Assembly (NCBI RefSeq): GCF_024763615.1 | Contig: NC_077223.1 | Span: 47,430,627-47,494,626, forward strand | DNA: 64,000 bases | From: Phlebotomus papatasi | Taxonomy: Eukaryota > Arthropoda > Insecta > Diptera > Psychodidae | Reading direction: 5' to 3' | Shown here: in pieces, positions 57,501 through 64,000 of the stretch | Layout of the letters: every line of letters starts with the position of its first letter | Numbering within the stretch: position 1 is the stretch's first letter | The notes under the pieces: generated by a model | The model's input: only the letters and a program-made list of their open reading frames with translations | Told to the model about the DNA's origin: nothing | Databases searched by the model: none | Position numbers and translations under genes: made by a program

Positions 57501-60500
57501 AGTTACTATATAGCTCGAAAAAGTTTCAACACATAAGTAAAAAGCCACTCTTTACTCATGGGCCTCTCAACATTTCATTTTTCCATACGTTTATGCATAG
57601 AGGCACTGAAGAGTATTGGTAAGTTTTTTCCTAAAGACAATTGACTTATAAGTCTGATATATTTCGAAATCGTGCACTAAAATTATCTAAAAATACATAT
57701 TTCATTATGCTCGCCGAAATAATACAAGAACTATGAGCAAATTTGTTTTAGGCTCGGTGCAATAGCTGCAAAATTTTTACAAGGAAAACTGAAAAATATC
57801 TTTACTTTTTATTAGGCTTGATGGGCCCCTGCTTTACTATTGAAAAGTTGTCAGAACTTTATGAAAATATAGGCCCATTTATTTGCATTAGTTGTGAGAA
57901 CTAAAAGGAATTAGTTGGGATATCGATTTCATTTAATTGACACAAGCAAATATAATTGTATGAAACCATTATGAAATAATTGCTGCAACTTATCCACGTA
58001 AATATTGCTTTATGTTCTCACTACTAATAAATTTATTATGAGCAAAATGTTTTAAGATTATAAGAACTATTTTAAATAGGTTTGATAATAATCACCCGAG
58101 CAACTAATTTTCATTAGTAATGATGTCTAAACTTTTCTAAGAGTGACTAGCAAACGTACGACTTATTTCGGGACAGAGGGAGTAGCGGAGACTGGGGCAA
58201 AAAGTCACAAAAAGGATATTTTATTTTTTTACAAGCTACTCGAGCGCTTCAAAAATTTCTAATTAGCACAGTTTTATAGGAAATTTACCGCTCTACAACT
58301 TTGTGAAAGTAATTTTCCTATATTTTGTAAGGAAATACGTTTATCGAGTCAATTTCTAAAAGGTAATTTTGTGACTATTCTCAAAAATGCTGGGACAAAT
58401 AGTATCAGACTTTGGGTATTATCATATTTTGATTTGCTTCATTACGGGCTTCTGTAAATTTGAAAAAAAAATACCTAGAAGACATATTTTTATAGAAAAT
58501 TTACTCATCTACACCTTTGTAAAACACCGTTTTCTCTGCGAGAAAAATGAGAAAACGAAAAAAGAGCTTTTCAGAAAAAAAAACACACAAAAGACTGCAA
58601 ATCGTTTGAGCAATGCAAACAACAAGCGGTGAGACATGATAATGACGTTTCTTTTCACCGTGGAACATCAAAAATTGTTTCGCTTTTTGTTACTTTTTAC
58701 CCCAAGTGACCCTTTTTAATGAAAGGATTTCTGGAGAAAAGAATTTTTGTGAAATTCTAAAATAGATAGCGGATTCGTATTCAAAAAACCCAAATTATTT
58801 AGAAAATATTCACCAGTGCATCAATTTTGGAAAATAAGTAGGTATAATAATTGTTATCTTCTGCAAGAAAAATATTTCAAAAATAGGGCTAAAAATTTCT
58901 ATAATTTTTATTTTCTAAATTCCTTGTTCGAATTCTAAGAAACTTACGGCATTGAAGAAGGTCTATTGAGGCTATCTATAGAAAAAAATTGAGCCGCTAT
59001 CTTTTTTACCTTGGAATTTTTCCACCTTTTTTTTTACCTTTTGCATTTTTCGACTTGTGGCTTTTTGCCCCAGTTTCCCCTATCATTTACCTTTACAATC
59101 CAATTGCGAAGCTAAATTACGTTATGTTAAAACTCAGTTCTACTTAAAAATAAGAGAAAAAACCCAATTTCAAAGTTGCTCCAATTCAAAAGTACCCCAC
59201 TTCCCCCTATCGACCATGTACGTTGGATAATCATCCTAAAAAGAAATGATTTTTGGAAATTATTCGTTGCCTAGGCTAAAGTGGTACAAGTTGGACAGTG
59301 AGTGGTACAAGTTGGGCAATGGTACAATTTGGACAGGGCTTTTTGTCTTGATAAATTTAGTACTTCATTTTTATTTGTATATTTTTAATGCTTTAGTTTT
59401 ATAATTTGGTTCCTTGTGCTTAAAAACAAATTTTGTATTGTATTTATCAAGAAAAAAGCCATGTCCAACTTGTACCGGCGAGTTGTCCAAATTGTAACAC
59501 TAATTCCAAATTATATCACTTTACCCTAATTGTTTTTTTTTTCTGCAAAATGTCTTGCATTAGTTATTAATGAAACATGTTATGCAGAAGATAATTCGTT
59601 AGAAGCGACCAATGATTTTCAAAAAATCATTTTATTTTAGGGTGACGATCCAACCTTCGTGGTTGATACGTGCTTCATTTAAGGAATAATTCATGAAATA
59701 AAATTAACGCTCATCTCCTTTCAATCGTTTAGCATAATGTCTTTTCTACTTTTTTGCACTAGATTGAAATGAATAGTCTTGTTTGTGCTGTTACCCTAAA
59801 AAAAGTGTAGTCATTACCCCTAAAATTCAATTCCTTGTTCCCCTGAGGTTGCCTGTAAACCTTGTAAAGGATGTCAACTGCCATAAGCTTATCTGAGCTT
59901 TTCATGTTTGCATATGAACCGGATTCGCAATGAAAGAATCACATCTACCATAAAGTGTTTTAGGCTCATCACTGCCTTTGCTCCTGAGGAACTGAGCTCT
60001 TGTTCTTTGTGGGTGTTTTGACTATCCGAAGGTTAATGTTTGCTTTTAATAAATTGCATAAGATATATCTGCTCCCTAAAGTCCCCGTGGCCATATTACT
60101 CCTTACACAGGGACACTTTTTGTATGCAATTTACTGTCTCCTTCATATAAGTGCTCTGCATCTGAGGGAAGGGTAGCATATGTGCACTGTTTGATGTCGA
60201 GGGGGTGCCCTCAATACCTGGTTGTCCCTTTTCTACAAGGAGGAGGTTCTCTTATAGAGTTCAGAGATATTATAGTTCCTCGAAGGCTTCACAAAAGACA
60301 TTTTAAACGTATATTCTCTTTGCTAAGGACGTGTTTTTGTATTACATTGTTCTATTTCTCGTAAAGTTCGACAATTTCTGGAGGGTAATCTAAGTATTCT
60401 AAAGTACTTCTAGCCTTAGGATAGGCTTTCAAGCTCCTGTTTTTTAAACTTTATTTTAATTTTTTTTAATAAAAATCTTTTCCATATTCAGAAATTGACG

Positions 60501-61216
60501 TAAAATCTTAATCGTTTTAACTGTGTCTTTGAAAATTAAGTGATTATTTTTAAAGTTTATTATGTCTGGTGGTTTTGATTAGTCATATTAATATTGAGGC
60601 GATGGGAGAGATGAGATCAAAATTGCTTTAAGTATTAACCTAGATATTGTAAAAATTGTCGGATAGAACGCAAAGCAATTGTATCCGTATACGAAATGAT
60701 TATACCGTGTAATAAATTTTGCAATATATTTGCATTTTTGCAGCAGAACATGGATGTAAATGGCCCGTAAAATGCCATTAACATTTCTTTTGTATTTTCA
60801 ACAATTCAATAGAAAATCAAGCTACTGCATATTAAAAGCAAATAATGGATTTTTATTTAGTCTTATTATAATTTTAATTAAAATCACGATCTTTGGTTTT
60901 ATAACAAAATAATGTCGTGATTTGAAAATGACGTGAAATTTTTTTTTTGATGATTTTCTTGTATTATAACTTATGTTGCATAACTAGAGGGCAAATGTGA
61001 TTTCTAACGGAAAGGCTGCAACGTACTAGGGGCCACTTTTACTTTTGCTCATCACTGTGTTTCGATTGAAAATTTTTCAAGGCAGAATATTTTTAACTTT
61101 TACGTTTTGTTTTGACTTTCAGAGCTCTCCAGGAGCATCTTAAAATGTCTTCCAAAGATGAGAAAATTCCGCATCATTCTCGAAATGATTTCGTGAATAA
61201 CAACACGAGGTACTGA
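51538..61216 (+). CDS. Snx16: Sorting nexin 16 (PX domain and coiled coil)
   Basis: Endosomal membrane protein that binds PI3P and directs cargo in the endosome-lysosome route. Exons 51538-52035, 52248-52556, 52626-52762 and 61123-61216 join in frame to 345 residues (human 344). The N-terminal 150 residues are basic and Ser-rich with no fold I recognise. PIIGYEVMEERARFT leads into the PX domain (about 152-269): RRYTDF (185-190, lipid-binding Arg), LPRKKFF (208-214), and Arg226 in NRVQGLQHF. REFFCLDEPP closes it. A coiled coil follows (about 272-325: EEETIAHLKLQLRNKDALL-like heptads, then EINEVEKLKASLQALQEHL). The last exon adds a short tail ending NNTRY. The ATG is preceded by an in-frame TAG. 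The third intron is 8.4 kb and repeat-filled, while the second is 69 nt. Order of domains and the YEVMEERA signature point to SNX16 rather than other PX proteins. Confidence 0.94.
53433..53632 (-). repeat. Interspersed repeat, copy 2 (pair with 4327-4532)
   Basis: Reverse-complement match of 4327-4532. Ends ATTTCGGCCAGCTTGC / AAGGTGGCCGAAAT. Confidence 0.7.
53685..54096. mobile_element. Fold-back element, ~410 bp
   Basis: GGTTATCATACTTGCACATT to GAGCGTCCAAATATG at the left is mirrored by CACATTTGGACTCTCACCAG to GTGTGATAACACAGT at the right (about 75 bp). A second inverted pair lies inside (GTGGACTTGGCCTGCAAAA against TTTTGCGGGCCAAGTCTAC). Nearly the whole length can pair. Confidence 0.75.
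54121..54200 (+). repeat. Tandem repeat, ~25-bp unit (AAAAGTTGTTGAATTTT)
   Basis: About three and a half copies of ACAAAAGTTGTTGAATTTTT. The complementary motif ATTCAACAATTTTTAAATTC appears around 54417-54440, so the two blocks could pair. Confidence 0.7.
54600..55850. repeat. AACCGGTT-rich repeats (copies 2 and 3) with two GTGGGG elements
   Basis: 54600-55031 matches 45655-45949; 55585-55850 is another copy in reverse. Between them are two inverted-repeat elements, 55036-55236 and 55328-55577, with ends like AAAGTGGGGCACC / GGTGCCCCACTT. The first interrupts the repeat near where, in copy 1, the TTAA element sits; after it TCACGAGTTCGAAC resumes. Confidence 0.65.
56893..56990. repeat. Fragment of the AATAACTTTTGTTTG MITE family
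   Basis: TTTTGTTTTGTAAACATGTT and AGATCTTGTCATCTCGCTC blocks match one arm of the units at 37236-37696. The other arm is not seen. Confidence 0.5.
57185..58182. mobile_element. Stowaway-like MITE carrying a nested element, copy 2
   Basis: CTCCCTCTGTCCCGAAATAA at the left and TTATTTCGGGACAGAGGGAG at the right, TA on each outer side. About 26 bp of the arms are nearly perfect. Just inside are CACTCTTAGAAAA (57232) and TTTTCTAAGAGTG (58134), the ends of a second element filling most of it. No transposase. In the SNX16 intron. Confidence 0.8.
58186..58445 (-). repeat. Interspersed repeat starting AGACTGGGGCAAAAAG, copy 2
   Basis: Reverse complement of 29760-30015. It begins next to the right end of the Stowaway-like element. 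Further GGGGCAAAAAG / CCCCAGTTTCCCC ends at about 59065 suggest a larger unit to 59090. Confidence 0.7.
59272..59527. mobile_element. MITE with TAGGCTAAAGTGGTACAAG ends
   Basis: TAGGCTAAAGTGGTACAAG at the left and TATATCACTTTACCCTA at the right. TACAAGTTGGACA occurs twice near the left and TGTCCAACTTGTACC near the right. TTGATAAAT / ATTTATCAA in the centre. 256 bp, folds back. Non-coding. Confidence 0.7.
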
Positions 61217-62216
61217 AATTCCCGAAATTGTTGGATCTGTGTCTCATTGATGTAAGTCAGCAAAATCACATGCTGTGTATTTTTATCAACACTACTCAAC
61301 ATATTCGTGGGAAAGGTGATAAATAAGAAGAAGAAGAAAAAAAAGAAAAAAACTCATCGTTTATTATTTAAAAAACAATTTTTACACAAATATTTCGTGT
61401 ATTTTCCAATGAGAAAGTATTGATGAAATCTCCAAGTGTGGCCTTTTCACACTTATTTAGTTAAATGAATATCAACATGATTGTTTACCAAATATTTTTA
61501 TGTGAAAAAAAATTTGAGAGAGAGAGAAAAAGAGTGTAAAAAACTCGTTGGTATGTTCTCTTATTATATATTTTTTATTAAAGTGAGATAGTTTATGCAG
61601 AATACCAGAGATTTCTTGCAACATACTTTTTGGGTGGATAAACACAATGGGAGAGAGAATGTATGGGATCGCATGGTTTGAGGTGATTCCACATGTTGCT
61701 CCTGCTAAAATGTACTTGTATTGTGAGCTATAAATAGCCCTTAATAGTAAACATTACGAGATGAAGAAATGGTGACGATGAGTCGCGGGAGGTCACCGTA
61801 CGAGCACTTCAAGTGTCCTCTTTACAGACTCAAACGGGAGTATTTTTAGCACTTTTGCAAAGATGAACACACTACCATTAAATTGTTGTGATTTTTCATC
61901 GCAATTACGATGTGGACCCCACACTCAGCTCCATCCATCCAGAGATTCACACTAAAGCGTCTGCTGAAAACTTTTCCAGCTATACTTTACTATTTATGCC
62001 ATTTCCACTGCTAATTAAAAAAATGACGAGCTTTTCAATTGAAATATAACATTTTTTTTAAATTTAAAATAAACGTAAAAGGCTGACCTACGATTTTGGA
62101 AAAAAGGGTTACCGGAGCATTAAGTATTATCAAGCTTAGGGCGAAACTTCCGCAGCCTGTTTTGATGTTCGCTTCTCTTTGGTCCTCCTTAATAGTGCGT
62201 CTTTTCCGGATTTATG
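61217..62216. other. SNX16 3' flank
   Basis: Probably the 3' UTR, then intergenic. It has an AAGAAGAAGAAG run (61326) and a GAGAGAGAGA run (61520). No clear polyadenylation signal was settled on. No other gene recognised. Confidence 0.5.
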
Positions 62217-62256
62217 CCGTAGACACACTTACGACTTAAACCGAGAGACGGCTTAA
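62217..62256 (+). repeat. Terminal fragment of the CTGGACCCACTTACGA MITE
   Basis: GACACACTTACGACTTAAAC followed by GAGAGACGGCTTAA matches an end of 46436-46683. It stops exactly at the TTAA where the next element starts. Confidence 0.65.
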
Positions 62257-62990
62257 CTCTTTCGCGTCACACTTTTATTCAGCAGATGAATTCATGTAAA
62301 ATTGAGTTTTTCCTAATGCTTTATGATTAAATATAATAATTCTGAGAGAAAAAAAATTTCCATTGCGTGAAAACTCGGAAAAACTCCGGGTCATATATGA
62401 CCCTATTGTCGGCAAGGGAAGTATACATACCATTTTCAAAATCTATATCACGGGCTTTTTAAGAGTTTTTTTTTTGCTTGAAGTCATTAATTTGGCCAAA
62501 ACCATGGCAAACTTGGTGTTCAAGGAATCTTCCTGGTAATCCCTTGAACAGTCTCTGTTACAATATTTTGAGTGGTATTTGGCAAAAATAAACTTATCTA
62601 CATATTTATTCACACACAATACAATTACACAATATGAGACGCTTGCAGAATCCTCTAAAATATTGCAAAATATGTTATAATTCATCAGATATAAGATGAA
62701 ATGTCCAGGAGCAAGAAATTTTCCTCCTGAATTTCACAAAGAAAAACAATGTCCCAACTGTCCCAACTACATTGTTGGCACGAAAACACTTACACAAACT
62801 TTTCCCTTGCCGACAATAGGGTCATATATGACCCGGAAAATTCTACACACTTTTCTGGAAAATTGAGAGTAGTTTATTATATCAAAATATGCAATATACA
62901 ATCTTTGGATATTCGATTTTGTGTTTCTAAATAAGTTTTTGCTGAAAAAAATAAATGAACATAAAAAAATTTGAAAAAGAAAAGTGACTT
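62253..62990 (-). mobile_element. TTAA element with CTCTTTCGCGTCA ends, copy 3 (truncated)
   Basis: Reverse-orientation copy of 26574-27540, with TTAACTCTTTCGCGTCA at its left, GGGTCATATATGACCC at 62389 and 62819, and the match ending near 62990 beside the next element. The other terminus is missing. It interrupts the fragment at 62217-62256. Confidence 0.8.
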
Positions 62991-63011
62991 TATTTTTTTC
63001 GAAAAATATTA

Positions 63012-63339
63012 CAGTGCCCGCTCTCTAATCCGGATCACCGTAATCCGGACGAGTTATCGACGGTTACATTTAAAATCATTTTGAAGTTATGTATGCATGT
63101 GTGTTCAGCAATGAAAATGAATTATCCTGTGATGTTTTTGTTTAATAAATGAAGTATAATAAAATAAAATTCTCTAATTATGTCTTTTAAGCTTCTTTTA
63201 AACTCTTATTCTAATTCTATAAAAAAAGCCTTGTATTATATTTTCGAGACGTTGAACAAATTCAAAAAATCCATCCGGATTACGAAGCGGACATCTGTCA
63301 TATTGCCTCCCGGTCATCTGGATTACAAAGCGAGCACTG
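63012..63339. mobile_element. TA-flanked MITE with CAGTGCTCGC ends
   Basis: CAGTGCCCGCTCTCTAATCC at the left and GGATTACAAAGCGAGCACTG at the right, TA on both outer sides. Extra ATCCGGA motifs near both ends. Typical pogo/Tc1-type terminus; no transposase. 328 bp. Confidence 0.75.
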
Positions 63340-64000
63340 TAATTTATTCATTAAAATCTATTTCATTCCCGCGCTTTTTGAAATGATTACGAACTTTTCC
63401 GGCGTTGAGGTCTTTATCTCCTTAATCGTGCCAAAACGTCATTTTTTCATGGAGCTTTTCAGTTCTGAGATTAGGAAAAAATACATGGAAATTAATTCTA
63501 ATATAAACGATGGCTGATAGGTATGATTGAGGCCTGGTTTTTGGCCCAAAAATCACGAACAAACAAGGATGTGTGAACAAGCTTTCGGGGCAAACTGCGC
63601 TATGACACGTTTCATGCCAACCGATATGCCGGGGATACCTAAAAATTCCTTTAAACTTCTTTAGTGATTCGACAATTTTCTATAAAAACGTCTTCACTGC
63701 TTCAACATTTTTATCGGTTTTTGACGTTTAGAGGGCGAGCATCAACTAGCATGTTCTATGTCTTCTGTGAAGAGGATGTATCACTTATAAAAATTCTTGT
63801 TAATGAAAATAGACTCCCTAAATGTCATTGTTAATATTTCAAGTGCGTTGGATCGTTTAATTTTATTTTTCCACACAAAATTTAATGCAAACTATTTGGT
63901 AAATTTATAAATATAAAAAAAACGTCAAGTACTTCGAAACATGTCTAACAATTAGGAGAAAGCACGCTACAATCGGACGACTCAAGCTTCGAACAACTTA
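63340..64000. other. Window end, nothing recognised
   Basis: 660 bp with no gene, no repeat match and no inverted repeat that I could support. Confidence 0.5.

Larger units (their letters stand above)
52763..61122. other. SNX16 last intron, repeat-filled
   Basis: 8.36 kb with no exon seen. Repeats are listed separately. 59590-60460 is the longest repeat-free part, of unknown role; a frame at 60182-60364 is not recognisable. Confidence 0.6.

Overview
The window looks like nuclear DNA from an insect, probably a dipteran. It is AT-rich. It carries multi-exon protein genes with GT-AG introns, some only 67-72 nt and others 4-8 kb, in a very dense field of short inverted-repeat transposable elements. 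A nematoceran fly such as a sand fly would fit, but the species is inference. I assigned no match to any database. All gene names come from recognising protein motifs, and all exon joins were checked by hand for reading frame and splice sites.

Layout. 1-13.9 kb: no gene recognised; repeats and scattered non-repetitive islands. 13.9-20.5 kb (minus strand): a LIM-homeobox transcription factor of the LMX1 type, five coding exons, 350 residues. 20.5-26.1 kb: intergenic, with a dead mariner and several MITEs. 26.1-33.4 kb (minus): inositol polyphosphate 5-phosphatase INPP5E, three coding exons, 622 residues, ending in a CaaX box; its 5.2 kb intron is packed with nested elements and a 281-bp tandem repeat. 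34.0-45.4 kb (plus): spermine synthase, divergent from INPP5E, with two look-alike, frame-compatible second exons that appear to be mutually exclusive. 45.4-49.8 kb: intergenic repeats. 49.8-50.6 kb (minus): an FAHD1-type fumarylacetoacetate hydrolase-family enzyme, 215 residues. 51.5-61.2 kb (plus): sorting nexin 16, four coding exons, 345 residues, with an 8.4 kb last intron full of repeats. 61.2-64 kb: SNX16 3' flank and more elements.

The five genes have unrelated jobs: neural or limb patterning transcription, ciliary phosphoinositide metabolism, polyamine synthesis, mitochondrial acylpyruvate or oxaloacetate metabolism, and endosome sorting. They do not form a pathway. Two pairs (INPP5E/Sms and FAHD1/SNX16) are head to head and may share promoter regions.

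The strongest new observation is the spermine synthase exon pair (39009-39120 and 39786-39894). Each has the same phases, and the reading frame survives only if exactly one is used. The second theme is the mobile-element landscape: at least 15 families of short inverted-repeat elements, several nested in ways that reveal target duplications (TTAA or TA). One family carries termini like plant Stowaway elements. No tRNA, rRNA or CRISPR array was found.
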